From: CAWBYL01 sp963793025
GTDB taxonomy: Bacteria > Actinomycetota > Acidimicrobiia > Acidimicrobiales > Acidimicrobilacustridaceae
Assembly (NCBI GenBank): GCA_963793025.1
Contig: CAWBYL010000001.1
Span: 186,001 to 250,000 of the forward strand
DNA: 64,000 nucleotides
Direction: 5' to 3'
Shown here: piece by piece, positions 29,724 to 40,664 of the stretch
Numbering within the stretch: position 1 is the first letter of the stretch
Layout: each line of letters opens with the position of its first letter
Program-made: the position numbers and the translations under genes
The notes under the pieces: model-generated
Seen by the model: only the letters and a program-made list of their open reading frames with translations
Databases searched by the model: none
What the model was told of the DNA's origin: nothing

Positions 29724-30773
29724 TCAGCCCTCGACGGGACCGAGCAGGTGGAGGAGCAGGTCGTGGTCGACCGATTCGCCGGTCTCGTCCAGCTCGGCGA
29801 GGGCGGCGTCGCGCTCCTCGGTCGTGGCCGCACGGGCCGCCGCGGCCACGGCCTTGGCCGCACGAGGCGACAGGTCGGCCAGCCGGCGGGCGAACTCGCC
29901 GGCGTCCATGGGCTCGTAGCCCTCGGCCGCCACGGCGACAGCAGCGGGGACCTCGGCGGTCATGTCCGCCGTCACGTCGGAGGGGACGGCGTCGAACAGG
30001 GCGCTGGCATCGATCGGCTCGCTGCCGTTGGCCCCGGTGCTGCCGTTGCCGTTCGCGCTGGCACCGTTGGCGCTGGCACCGTTGCCGTTCGCGCTGGCAC
30101 CGTTGCCGTTGGTGCTGGCACCGTGGCCGTTGGCGTCCTTGCCCTTCCGAGCGGGAAGGGGTGCCAGGAAATCGGCGTAGCCCTCCGCTGCGTGCGGGAC
30201 GTCACCGGCCTCGTCGTCGGTCATGGGATCACCGATGACCACCAGGCCGGCTTCGATCAGGGGGCGCAGCACCCGGCCCACGGCCAGCTCGCTGGCATCG
30301 AGGCGGGCGCTCAGCGTCGACACCGGCGCCGCCGAGCCGACGGCGGCGATGAGCTGCCACTGCTCGGGCTGGACGGTGACGGCTTCGTGGGGAGCGCTGG
30401 AGGACAGGCGCACCGATGAGTCGCTCCGGGGCACGAACTTCTCGATCTCCCGCCACTCGTCGAGGAGCTCGAAGGCACCGGTCAGGAGGTCGTCCACCTG
30501 GGCGGGCGCGACGCTGTCGTCGAGCTCGACGTCCATGGCGTCGAACTGGAAGTCGCCGTCGTCGAAGCGCATCAGCTCGAACACGAGCTCGTGCAGCTCC
30601 GTGGACCGGGCGTCGGTGGACACGTCGATGCCGACCACCTGGCCCTCGCTGACCGCGACCTCACCGGTGCCCCGGGTCCCGGTCAGCGTGAGCCGACCGG
30701 TCTTCGAAGTGCTGGCGACGAGCCGCAGCACGTCGTCGAGTGCGAAGGTGTCGATGCTTCCCTGCAGTGCCAC
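29724..30773 (-). CDS. DUF4388 (PATAN-like) domain protein with Asn-Gly-Ala linker
   Basis: The 349-residue protein starts with a DUF4388 domain (MALQGSIDTFALDDVLRLVA, then TGRLTLTGTRGTGEVAVSEG and VFELMRFDDGDFQFD). Such domains occur in proteins linked to type IV pili, gliding and two-component signalling, often as effectors. A winged-helix-like middle follows (SARLDASELAVGRVLRPLIE). Then comes a linker of repeated NGNGAS units and a charged helical C-terminus. A GGGAGG Shine-Dalgarno precedes the GTG start. The adjacent prepilin peptidase supports a pilus- or envelope-related role, but this is inference. Confidence 0.7.
   Translation of the reverse strand: MALQGSIDTFALDDVLRLVASTSKTGRLTLTGTRGTGEVAVSEGQVVGIDVSTDARSTELHELVFELMRFDDGDFQFDAMDVELDDSVAPAQVDDLLTGAFELLDEWREIEKFVPRSDSSVRLSSSAPHEAVTVQPEQWQLIAAVGSAAPVSTLSARLDASELAVGRVLRPLIEAGLVVIGDPMTDDEAGDVPHAAEGYADFLAPLPARKGKDANGHGASTNGNGASANGNGASANGASANGNGSTGANGSEPIDASALFDAVPSDVTADMTAEVPAAVAVAAEGYEPMDAGEFARRLADLSPRAAKAVAAAARAATTEERDAALAELDETGESVDHDLLLHLLGPVEG
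30017..30140. repeat. Short tandem repeat encoding the NGNGAS linker
   Basis: Imperfect units of 9-21 bp built from GCTGGCACCGTTGCCGTT recur about six times. They encode the Asn-Gly-Ala-Ser linker of the DUF4388 protein. Copy-number change would be in frame whenever whole codons are gained or lost. Confidence 0.75.
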
Positions 30774-30906
30774 GGCGGATGCCTCCCTGGACGGCGGGTG
30801 ACGTCCTCTGTCACCACGCCCGAATCATCGGCACGCGCGAGCCGGGGATGGAGCGATTTTTCTCGGCCCCCCGGAATCGGGACGCGGCGAGAACGTCCCG
30901 TTCCGG

Positions 30907-31767
30907 TCAGTCGAGGGCGGCCGCCACTGCCGCGTTCATGGCATCGAGGGGGGCGGGACGGCCGGTCCACAGCTCGAACGCCGCCGCCGCTTGGTGCACG
31001 AGCATGGACACGCCGTTGACGGCGACCACTCCACGATCCCTCGCCGCCGCGACGAGCGGGGTGACGAGCGGGCGATAGACGATGTCGGCCACGACCATCC
31101 CCTCGTGGAGCAAGGACGGATCGAACGGTGTCCCGTCCCCGTCACCCATCCCCACCGACGTGGCGTTCACGAACAGGTCGGCATCGGCGAGGGCGTCGAG
31201 GGACTCCCGAACGCCCAGCAGCCGCCCGACCCCGCCCAACAGCTCGACCGCCCGCACGGCCCGCGCCTTGCTCCGATTGAACACCGCCACCTCGCTGGCC
31301 CCCTCCCGGGCCAGGCCCAGGGCCACGGCCCGACCGGCACCGCCGGCGCCGAAGACGAGACAGCGCTTGCCCGCCGGTGAGAAACCTGTCTCCGCGGCGA
31401 GGCCGGCCACGAAGCCGGCGCCGTCGGTGTTGTGGCCGACCAGCTGCCCGTCGTCGTTCACCACGCAGTTCACCGCTCCGAGGGCGGCGGCGTCGTCGGA
31501 GCAGCGGTCGACGGCGGCGGCGGCGGCCTCCTTGTGGGGCATGGTGACCGACAGACCCCCGATACCGAGGGCGCGCATGCCCGTGAAGGCGTCGGGCACT
31601 CCGCCATCGGCGACCTCGAGGGCCACATAGACCCAGTCGAGATCAGCAGCGGCGAAGGCGGTGTTGAGCAGCAGAGGCGAGAGCGAGTGGCGAACGGGGG
31701 AGCCGATGACCGCGGCCAGCCGGGTGGTGCCCACGGGGCCGACCGGTCCGCCCGAGGGAGCGGCCAC
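30907..31767 (-). CDS. aroE: Shikimate dehydrogenase
   Basis: AroE reduces 3-dehydroshikimate with NADPH. The 286 residues show the substrate site AVIGSPVRHSLSPLLLN and VTMPHKEAA (catalytic Lys), followed by VGHNTDGAGF (Asp). The nucleotide loop is GAGGAGRAV, and a basic VFNRSKARA suits NADPH. GTG 31767 shares its first base with the mltG stop codon. It completes the run of pathway genes in this window: aroB, aroQ, aroE, aroK and aroC, with aroA and aroG/F elsewhere. Confidence 0.96.
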   Translation of the reverse strand: MAAPSGGPVGPVGTTRLAAVIGSPVRHSLSPLLLNTAFAAADLDWVYVALEVADGGVPDAFTGMRALGIGGLSVTMPHKEAAAAAVDRCSDDAAALGAVNCVVNDDGQLVGHNTDGAGFVAGLAAETGFSPAGKRCLVFGAGGAGRAVALGLAREGASEVAVFNRSKARAVRAVELLGGVGRLLGVRESLDALADADLFVNATSVGMGDGDGTPFDPSLLHEGMVVADIVYRPLVTPLVAAARDRGVVAVNGVSMLVHQAAAAFELWTGRPAPLDAMNAAVAAALD

Positions 31768-33020
31768 TAGAAGATGCCCCGGTCCTGAGCGTCCTTCACC
31801 GCACGCTGGAAGTCCGAGTAGCTGTTCGTGAAGTAGTGGCTGCCGTCCTCGTCCGTGAGCACGTAGTAGAGCCAGTCGCCGTCGGCGGGGTGCAGGGCGG
31901 CGTCGATCGAGCTCTGTCCCGGCGAGTTGATCGGGGTGGGCGGGAGCCCGGTGTTCACGCGCGTGTTGTACGGCGAGTCGATCCGCAGGTCACTGTTGGT
32001 CAGGCTGTCGGACCGATCCTGCAGGGCGTAGAGCACGGTGGCGTCGATGCCGAGGGTCATCCCTTCGGCCAGGCGGTTGTAGATGACCCTGGCGATCTTC
32101 GGTCGGTCGGCGGGCACCTTGGCCTCGGACTCCACGAGTGACGCGACGATGAGCGCCTCGTACGGAGTGATGGTCCGGGAGCCGGCCACACCCTGCAGGG
32201 TGGTCTCGGCGCCGCCGAGACCCTCTTCGGTGGCGATGCGCTCGAACGTGGCCACCATCTGGTCGACCAGGCGCTGCGGGTCACCGACGTCGGTCTCGGC
32301 GACCTCGTAGGTGGCCGGGAACAAGAACCCCTCGATGTTGCTCGACCCTTCGGGCTGGAACGCCGGGTGGGTGTTGGCCAGAGCGGCGTCGAGCGCGGCC
32401 GGGTCCATGCCGGGGAAGGCCTCGAGGATGGCGGCGCGCGCCTCGGCTACCCACAGGCCCTCCCGGAGGAGGAAGGTCACGCTCTCCGGAGGCGCCGGCC
32501 CGGCCTTCAACACGTCGACGACATCGCCCATCGAGGAGTTGACCCGCAGGCCCCTGTAGTCGCCGGCCTGGAACGGATCGCCCCCCTTCACCCGCACGTA
32601 CCACTGGAACACCGAGGCGTTGGTGATGACCCGCTTGTCAGCGAGGAGGGTGGCGATGTCCGAGGTGGAGCTGCCGGCGGGGATCGTGACGGCGACCTCC
32701 TCGCCCGGCGAACCGGGATCGATCTGACCCTTCACCCACCACGCACCCGCCCCCACGACGACCAGGAGCACGCCGAGCAGGCCGAGCACCGCCAGGCCCC
32801 ATCGCCGGCCGCCACCCCGCACCGACCCCCGACGCAGGTCGACGAATCCGTCGTCCTCGTCGCCGTCGTCGGTGACCTGGACGTCGGACGCTTCTGGCGT
32901 GACCGGCGAGACGTCGTCGTTCCAGGGTCGGGTGGCCCCGCTGTCGGACGGCTCAGTGGGGCCGTCGGGCTCGTCGGGATCGAGGCCGAAGAGCTCGAAC
33001 GGGTCGTTGGAATCGGGCAC
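31767..33020 (-). CDS. mltG: Endolytic murein transglycosylase MltG (YceG-like)
   Basis: MltG is a single-pass membrane enzyme that cuts nascent glycan strands and so sets glycan length. Residues 1-75 are an acidic cytoplasmic tail, with a transmembrane helix at about 77-98 (LAVLGLLGVLLVVVGAGAWW). A LysM-like portion follows (VTIPAGSSTSDIATLLADK). The catalytic domain has EGFLFPATYEV and the active-site Glu in ASLVESEAKVPADRP, then NRLAEGMTLGIDATVLYAL and GLPPTPINSPG. The long acidic cytoplasmic tail is typical of actinobacterial forms. It lies between ruvX and aroE. Confidence 0.95.
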   Translation of the reverse strand: MPDSNDPFELFGLDPDEPDGPTEPSDSGATRPWNDDVSPVTPEASDVQVTDDGDEDDGFVDLRRGSVRGGGRRWGLAVLGLLGVLLVVVGAGAWWVKGQIDPGSPGEEVAVTIPAGSSTSDIATLLADKRVITNASVFQWYVRVKGGDPFQAGDYRGLRVNSSMGDVVDVLKAGPAPPESVTFLLREGLWVAEARAAILEAFPGMDPAALDAALANTHPAFQPEGSSNIEGFLFPATYEVAETDVGDPQRLVDQMVATFERIATEEGLGGAETTLQGVAGSRTITPYEALIVASLVESEAKVPADRPKIARVIYNRLAEGMTLGIDATVLYALQDRSDSLTNSDLRIDSPYNTRVNTGLPPTPINSPGQSSIDAALHPADGDWLYYVLTDEDGSHYFTNSYSDFQRAVKDAQDRGIF

Positions 33021-33044
33021 GTTGGACTCTTGGAGGATCGGGCG

Positions 33045-33485
33045 TCAGGGACGAGGCGGTGGTGGTGGTCCGGAGCGACGGCCATCGAGCCAGGCCTGGA
33101 GGAGGATCGAAGCGGCCACCTTGTCGACGACCTGGCGCTGGGCCCGACCTTTCACGCCGCCGTCGCGCAAGAGTCGGGTGGCCGTCACCGTGGTCAAGCG
33201 CTCATCGTAGGTTTCGACGGGGATCGGCGTGGCGACCCGTAGGCGCTCGACCTCGGCCAGGACCCCTTCGGCCGCCGGGCCCGTGGTGCCGTCGAGGGAC
33301 AGCGGCAGGCCGACCACGATGATCTCGGCTTCGGCCTCGGCGGCGAGCTCCAGGATGCGACGATGGTCGAGGGCGACGTCGCCGCTGCGCACCACCGTGT
33401 CGAACGGGGAGGCGAGCACGCCGCCCGAATCGGACAGGGCGACGCCGATCCGCCGACTGCCGAGGTCGACCCCGATGGCCCGCAC
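33045..33485 (-). CDS. ruvX: Pre-16S rRNA nuclease / Holliday junction resolvase-like RuvX (YqgF)
   Basis: The 146-residue RNase H-fold protein starts AIGVDLGSRRIGVALSD, carrying the first catalytic Asp. It continues IIVVGLPLSLDGT, and the C-terminal acidic residues are in YDERLTT and VDKVAASILLQ. The family matures the 5' end of 16S rRNA. A Holliday-resolvase role was proposed earlier. It lies 6 bp after alaS, the classic alaS-ruvX-mltG order. Confidence 0.95.
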   Translation of the reverse strand: MRAIGVDLGSRRIGVALSDSGGVLASPFDTVVRSGDVALDHRRILELAAEAEAEIIVVGLPLSLDGTTGPAAEGVLAEVERLRVATPIPVETYDERLTTVTATRLLRDGGVKGRAQRQVVDKVAASILLQAWLDGRRSGPPPPPRP

Positions 33486-33491
33486 CGGCGG

Positions 33492-36068
<2,577 letters not shown>

Positions 36069-36078
36069 GGTGGCGCTC

Positions 36079-36084
36079 AGCCTA
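36079..36084 (-). promoter_or_regulatory. Candidate -10 box (TAGGCT) for alaS
   Basis: TAGGCT on the minus strand lies 10 bp before ATG 36068, between the upstream terminator-like hairpin and the gene. A start 6-7 bp downstream would leave a leader of only a few nucleotides. Confidence 0.35.
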
Positions 36085-36099
36085 ACGAGTGCCGGAGAC

Positions 36100-36114
36100 A
36101 CCCCCGTTGGGGGT
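36100..36114 (-). terminator. Terminator-like hairpin after the MFS gene
   Basis: ACCCCC-AAC-GGGGGT on the minus strand is a 6-bp stem with a three-base loop, 8 bp after the MFS stop codon. No T tract follows. It separates the MFS gene from alaS. Confidence 0.45.
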
Positions 36115-36122
36115 TCCGCGAC

Positions 36123-37712
36123 CTAGGTGGCGGTCCCGGCGGACCCTTCCTTGGGGTCCTCCGCACCGGTGCGTCGGCGCAGCCGTCCGCCCACGAACGC
36201 CACCGCCACACCGAAGCCGACCAGTGCCAGCAGGGCGTCGAGGCGGAAGGCCCACTGGAATCCGGTGACGAAGGCCTCGCGCACGATCTCCACGAGCTGC
36301 TCCCCCACCTGTCCGGGGAACTTGGCCAGCACCGCCGCCGAGGAGTCGGTACCGGCCAGCACACCGCTCACCGCCTGGCGGTCGGCGGTCGACAGGGTCA
36401 CACCGAGCGCGGCGGCGTCGTTGTCGATGGCCTTGTTCGAGGCGCCGAGGAAGACCGTGGTGGTCAGGGCCAGACCGACCGAACCGCCGGCGAGCTGGAA
36501 CATGTAGAGGATCCCGCCGGCGAGGCTCGACCGCGACTCGTCGAGGGCAGTGACCCCGGCGGTGGTGACCGCGGAGTAGAAGATCCCGATGCCGACCCCG
36601 GCGACGACCATCCCGGGAACGAGCACGGCGTAGCCGTCGTCGGCCCCCAGGAAGGTGAACAGGAAGGGACCGACGGCCATGGCCAGGGCGCCGGTGCTCA
36701 CGACCAACTTCGCCCCCAACCGGTCGTACAGCGAGCCGGCGAGGAACGACGCCGCGGCGAAGACGGCCATGAGGGGCAAAAGCCCGGCGCCGGCGTCGAG
36801 GGCCGACCAGCCGAGGATCTTCTGGAAGTACTGGGGCAGGTAGAGCAGCGAGGCGAAGAACGTCGACGACATGAGCAACGTGGCCACGCAGGCGCTGGTG
36901 AAGCCGAGGTTGCTCATGACCGCCGGCGGGACGAGGGCGGCGTCCCCCGCCCGTCGTTCGATCACCACGAAGGCGATCAACAACACGAGCGCGAGGGCGA
37001 ACGCGCCGAGGACCGTCGGGCTGGTCCAGCCCGACTCCGGCCCCACGTCGAGGGCGATGAGCAGGCTGATCAGCCCGACCGAGACCGTGGCCACGCCGGC
37101 GTAGTCGATGCGATCCCGAGCCCCGCCGGAGTCCGCCCGGACGGTCAGCCACGTGACCAGGCAGGCCAGTCCGGCGATCGGCACGTTCAGCAGCAGGATC
37201 CAGCGCCACCCGACCGAACCGGCCAGCAACCCGCCGAGCAAAGGTCCGGCGGCGTTGCCGAGCCCGGCGATGCCGATGACCAGACCGCCGGCCAGGCCGG
37301 CCTTGGCCGCAGGGAGGATGGCGTAGACGAGCCCGAGGATGGCCGGCCACATGAGCGCCCCACCGATGCCCATCAGGGCCCGGGCGGCGATCAACACGCC
37401 GATGTTGGGAGCGAACCCACCGATGAAGGAGAAGGCGGCGAACACAGCCGCCCCGGCGAAGAGCATCCGACGCCGACCGAACATGTCGGCCAGCCGACCG
37501 CCGGTGACGATGAGCACGCCGAAGATCAAGGCGTAGGCGTTCACCACCCACTGCACGGTGCCGACGTCGCTGTCGAAGCCCTGCTCGATGGCGGGCAGGG
37601 CCACGCTCATGGCGGTGACGTCGTTGGCGATCACGAAGATCCCAAGGCCCATGGCCACCAGGGGCAGCCACGTCACCTTGGAAGCTCGGTCGTCCACCTC
37701 GGTCGCCCCCAC
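36123..37712 (-). CDS. MFS transporter, DHA2 (EmrB/QacA) family
   Basis: The 529-residue protein has about 14 hydrophobic helices, typical of the DHA2 drug:proton antiporter family. Early motifs are NDVTAMSVALPAIEQGF with the motif D1-like start, GRLADMFGRRRML (motif A, loop 2-3) and GIAGLGNAAGPLLGG (motif C, antiporter signature). A large extracellular loop lies before the last helix. The substrate is unknown; such pumps export drugs, dyes or lipid precursors. It is inserted between alaS and the DUF948 pair, which are adjacent in other Actinobacteria, so it may be an acquired or relocated gene. A TAGCCT box precedes the GTG start. Confidence 0.88.
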   Translation of the reverse strand: MGATEVDDRASKVTWLPLVAMGLGIFVIANDVTAMSVALPAIEQGFDSDVGTVQWVVNAYALIFGVLIVTGGRLADMFGRRRMLFAGAAVFAAFSFIGGFAPNIGVLIAARALMGIGGALMWPAILGLVYAILPAAKAGLAGGLVIGIAGLGNAAGPLLGGLLAGSVGWRWILLLNVPIAGLACLVTWLTVRADSGGARDRIDYAGVATVSVGLISLLIALDVGPESGWTSPTVLGAFALALVLLIAFVVIERRAGDAALVPPAVMSNLGFTSACVATLLMSSTFFASLLYLPQYFQKILGWSALDAGAGLLPLMAVFAAASFLAGSLYDRLGAKLVVSTGALAMAVGPFLFTFLGADDGYAVLVPGMVVAGVGIGIFYSAVTTAGVTALDESRSSLAGGILYMFQLAGGSVGLALTTTVFLGASNKAIDNDAAALGVTLSTADRQAVSGVLAGTDSSAAVLAKFPGQVGEQLVEIVREAFVTGFQWAFRLDALLALVGFGVAVAFVGGRLRRRTGAEDPKEGSAGTAT

Positions 37713-37720
37713 CCGATCGG

Positions 37721-37726
37721 AGGCTA
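37721..37726 (-). promoter_or_regulatory. Candidate -10 box (TAGCCT) for the MFS gene
   Basis: TAGCCT on the minus strand ends 8 bp before GTG 37712, and no Shine-Dalgarno is present. It is the same short-leader arrangement seen at several starts in this window. Confidence 0.35.
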
Positions 37727-37768
37727 CTGCCCGGCCCTGACGCCATCTCGGACGTAGGTGGCGCCGAC

Positions 37769-38053
37769 TCAGAGTCCGGCCCGCTCCAGTTGCCGGCGCA
37801 GCGCCTCCTCGGCGACCCGACGGCTCCGACGGGTGTCAGCGGCCGTGTCCCGCCAGTCGTCGACGGCATCGGCAGCCCGGCCGGCGAGGTCGCGTACCTC
37901 GTCCTCGGCCCGCACCGCGGCGCGCGACGCGGCGTCCTGCACCGACTCGGGAAGGTGGCGTCGGGCCAGCTCGCGGGCTCGCAGGTACCCGACGACGGTG
38001 CCGCCGGCCCCGACCGCCGCACCCAAGGAGAACCACGTCACCCGCTTGAACAC
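37769..38053 (-). CDS. Small membrane-anchored protein (DUF6167-like)
   Basis: This is a 94-residue protein with a short N-terminal hydrophobic, glycine-rich helix (WFSLGAAVGAGGTVVGYL) followed by a charged, helical cytoplasmic tail rich in Ala, Arg, Asp and Glu. In many Actinobacteria a protein of this size and layout sits between the DUF948 gene and alaS and is called DUF6167. The match here rests on position and layout rather than on clear motifs. The function is unknown. It lies 3 bp downstream of the DUF948 gene, so it is co-transcribed. Confidence 0.65.
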   Translation of the reverse strand: MFKRVTWFSLGAAVGAGGTVVGYLRARELARRHLPESVQDAASRAAVRAEDEVRDLAGRAADAVDDWRDTAADTRRSRRVAEEALRRQLERAGL

Positions 38054-38056
38054 GCC

Positions 38057-38530
38057 TCAGCCCGCCCGCCGGGCGCGTCGGTCCCGACGCGAGGTGGACG
38101 ACCGGCGCGAGCGGGACCGGGCGGTTCGGTCGGCGTCGGTGGCGCCCCGCTCGATGGCGAGCGGTGCCGAGAGCGCGTCGTCGTCGCTGTCGCGCCCGAG
38201 CCGACGGGCGATCCGATCAGAGGCCACCGAGGCCGAGGCCAGCTTCACGAGGGGGTTCCGAAGGACCAGCCAGGTGAGCTTGGAGGTGGCGTCGACGCGG
38301 GCGCCGACGTCCTCGGCGGTGTCCAGGAGCGAGTCGACGCGAGCGAGCTCGCCGTTGGCCGCCGACACGGTGGCCCGCAGCTCAGCGATGGCCGGGAGGG
38401 TCTGGCGCCGCAGGTCCTCGACCGTCTCTCGAAGCGACCGAAGGGTGACGATCAGCGACTGCACGGCCATGGCCACGACGACCAGGCCGACGATGGCCAC
38501 CACGATGAGCACGACGGCGACGGCGCTCAT
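38057..38530 (-). CDS. DUF948 domain protein
   Basis: The 157-residue protein starts at ATG 38530, overlapping the rarA stop (ATGA). A single N-terminal transmembrane helix (VVLIVVAIVGLVVVAMAVQS) is followed by an amphipathic coiled-coil-like helix (LRSLRETVEDLRRQTLPAI...) and a basic, disordered tail. DUF948 proteins resemble methyl-accepting-protein helical regions and are found before alaS throughout Actinobacteria. The role is unknown, perhaps membrane-associated scaffolding. Confidence 0.8.
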   Translation of the reverse strand: MSAVAVVLIVVAIVGLVVVAMAVQSLIVTLRSLRETVEDLRRQTLPAIAELRATVSAANGELARVDSLLDTAEDVGARVDATSKLTWLVLRNPLVKLASASVASDRIARRLGRDSDDDALSAPLAIERGATDADRTARSRSRRSSTSRRDRRARRAG

Positions 38531-39903
38531 CGGCGCTCCTCGTCCTCGGTGGCCGCCCCGGAGGGAGCGGTCTCGGGCTGGTGGCGTTGTTCCATGCGCT
38601 GGCGCACCCTGTCCTCGGCACCGTGGGTCGACGGCTCGTAGTAGACCCGACCCTCGAGCTCGGCCGGACGGTACGACTGGTCGACCCAACCGTCGGGTTC
38701 GTCGTGAGGGTACTCGTACCCGGCCCCGTGACCGAGGGTCTTGGCCCCCTTGTAGTGGGCGTCGCGCAGGTGGGTCGGGACCTCGCCCCCCGCCCGCTCC
38801 CGCACGTCGGAGCGAGCTCGCCCGATGGCCACCGTCACCCGGTTGGACTTCGGGGCCGAGGCCAGGTGCACCACGGCGTGGGCCAGGTTCAGCTGGGCCT
38901 CCGGCAGCCCGACGAACTCGACGGCGCGGGCGGCGGCGTCGGCCACGACCAGCGAGAGCGAGTCGGCCATGCCGATGTCCTCACTGGCCAGGATGACCAG
39001 GCGGCGGGCGATGAAGCGGGCGTCCTCCCCGGCCTCCAGCATGCGGGCCAGCCAGTAGAGCCCGGCGTCGGCATCGGAGCCCCGGATGCTCTTGATGAAG
39101 GCGGAGATGACGTCGTAGTGGTCGTCGCGACCGTAGCGAAGGGCCTTGGTGCCGAGCGCGGCCTCGACGTCGGCGGCCGAGACGCACACCGCCTCGTCGG
39201 TGATGGCGCCCTCGGCGTCGCGGACGACACCAGGATGTTCGTGGGCGAGGGCGACGGCCACCTCGAGGCTGGTGAGGACGTGGCGACCGTCGCCGTTGGC
39301 CCGGTCCACGAGGAGGGCGAGGCCGGCCTCGTCGATGGTGGCGCCCTCGGCCTCGAGGCCACGGTGCACGAGGCGGGTGACGGCGGCCTCGGACAGCGGT
39401 TCGAGCCGGAACAGCGTGGAGCGGCTGAGCAGTGGCGGGTTGACCTCGAAGAACGGGTTCTCCGTCGTGGCCCCGATGAGCACGAGCAGACCCGACTCGA
39501 CCGACGGCAACAAGGCATCCTGCTGGGCCTTGTTGAAGCGGTGGACCTCGTCGAGGAACAGGATCGTTCCCTGGCCCCGCTGGCCCAGGCGGTCCTGGGC
39601 CCGGCCGGCGGCCTCGCGCACGTCCTTCACCGTGGCCGTCACCGCCGACAGCTGCTCGAAGGCCTTGCTGGTGGTGTGGGCTATCAGCTGCGCGATCGAC
39701 GTCTTGCCCGTGCCCGGCGGACCCCACAGGATCACCGAGGACAGCCGGTCCGCCTCGATCAGCGCCCGCAACGGGCGCCCGGGCCCCAGCAGGGGCTCCT
39801 GGCCGACCACCTCGTCGAGGGTCGTGGGTCGCAGCCGGGCGGCCAGAGGCGACTGGCGAACCAGTCGATCCTCGGCGGCGGCGGCGAACAGGTCGTCGGC
39901 CAT
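38527..39903 (-). CDS. rarA: Replication-associated recombination protein A (RarA/MgsA)
   Basis: This is an AAA+ ATPase related to the clamp loader that acts at stalled forks. The P-loop is LWGPPGTGKTSIAQLIA near residues 59-75, and Walker B is ILFLDEVHRFNKAQQD. Sensor 1 is LIGATTENP, and the C-terminal tetramerisation domain has DAGLYWLARMLEAGEDARF. The 458-residue length is normal. It heads the rarA, DUF948, small membrane protein set. Confidence 0.96.
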   Translation of the reverse strand: MADDLFAAAAEDRLVRQSPLAARLRPTTLDEVVGQEPLLGPGRPLRALIEADRLSSVILWGPPGTGKTSIAQLIAHTTSKAFEQLSAVTATVKDVREAAGRAQDRLGQRGQGTILFLDEVHRFNKAQQDALLPSVESGLLVLIGATTENPFFEVNPPLLSRSTLFRLEPLSEAAVTRLVHRGLEAEGATIDEAGLALLVDRANGDGRHVLTSLEVAVALAHEHPGVVRDAEGAITDEAVCVSAADVEAALGTKALRYGRDDHYDVISAFIKSIRGSDADAGLYWLARMLEAGEDARFIARRLVILASEDIGMADSLSLVVADAAARAVEFVGLPEAQLNLAHAVVHLASAPKSNRVTVAIGRARSDVRERAGGEVPTHLRDAHYKGAKTLGHGAGYEYPHDEPDGWVDQSYRPAELEGRVYYEPSTHGAEDRVRQRMEQRHQPETAPSGAATEDEERR

Positions 39904-39965
39904 CGGGCGAGGCTACCGCCGCCGGTCCACCCACCGAGCGGGCGCCCTGTGCCACGATTCTCGTC

Positions 39966-40631
39966 GTGCGGGACGTACTCGTGGTGATCTTCTGGCTCTG
40001 GCTGCTCGTGGCGCTCGGCGTCTACGGCTTCCGGCTCTGGCGGCGCTTCACCCAGGGTCCCAAGAAGTCACGGGAGCAGGTGGACGGAGCCGCCGCGACC
40101 GGCGCCGGCACCCCGCCCGCCCCCGCGCGCGGACTGTCCCGGCTCAAGGGGGCGCCGGTGGCTCCGCTGCCGGAGGGGCCGGTCGAGGCCCGACTCCCGA
40201 AGTCACTCCAGGGCGTCCCGCCGCCCTCCGGGGTCATCGCCGAGGGCGCCGCGTCGGCGACCGACGCCCCGCCCGCCGTCGAAGGTGCACCGTCACCCGT
40301 CGCCCCCGCCCCGCCGGCCCATCGCCTGCCGGTCGCCGAAGCGGTGCAGGGAATCGCCATGCCCTGCGACCTTCTCCCCCTCGTCGATCCGGACGACCCG
40401 TTGCTGGTCGGAGGCCACACCGCCCGCTTCTCCACCACCACGGCGACGGTCCGGGCGGTGGCCGCGGGGTTGGCCGACGAGCTCGAGCGCCTCGGGTACA
40501 CGGTCGGCGGACTCGACGCGGTGAGCGCCGGGACCACGACCCTCCTCGCCGAGCGCGACGGAGTGGCGGTCACGGCCGAGGTGTCCGCGGACGACGACAC
40601 CGACGCCGTCGTCGCCGAGTTGCGGACCTAG
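39966..40631 (+). CDS. Membrane-anchored protein of unknown function
   Basis: The 221-residue protein is not recognised as a named family. It has an N-terminal transmembrane helix (VLVVIFWLWLLVALGVYGF), a basic stop-transfer (RLWRRF) and a Pro/Ala-rich disordered linker of about 90 residues. A compact globular C-terminus follows (about 150-221, TATVRAVAAGLADELERLGY ... ERDGVAVTAEV) that alternates helix and strand. The GTG start has no Shine-Dalgarno. It is the only plus-strand gene between rarA (divergent) and aspS (convergent). Confidence 0.65.
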   Translation: MRDVLVVIFWLWLLVALGVYGFRLWRRFTQGPKKSREQVDGAAATGAGTPPAPARGLSRLKGAPVAPLPEGPVEARLPKSLQGVPPPSGVIAEGAASATDAPPAVEGAPSPVAPAPPAHRLPVAEAVQGIAMPCDLLPLVDPDDPLLVGGHTARFSTTTATVRAVAAGLADELERLGYTVGGLDAVSAGTTTLLAERDGVAVTAEVSADDDTDAVVAELRT

Positions 40632-40664
40632 CGGGCGGACCAGACGGTCGGCGGCGGCTCCGGA

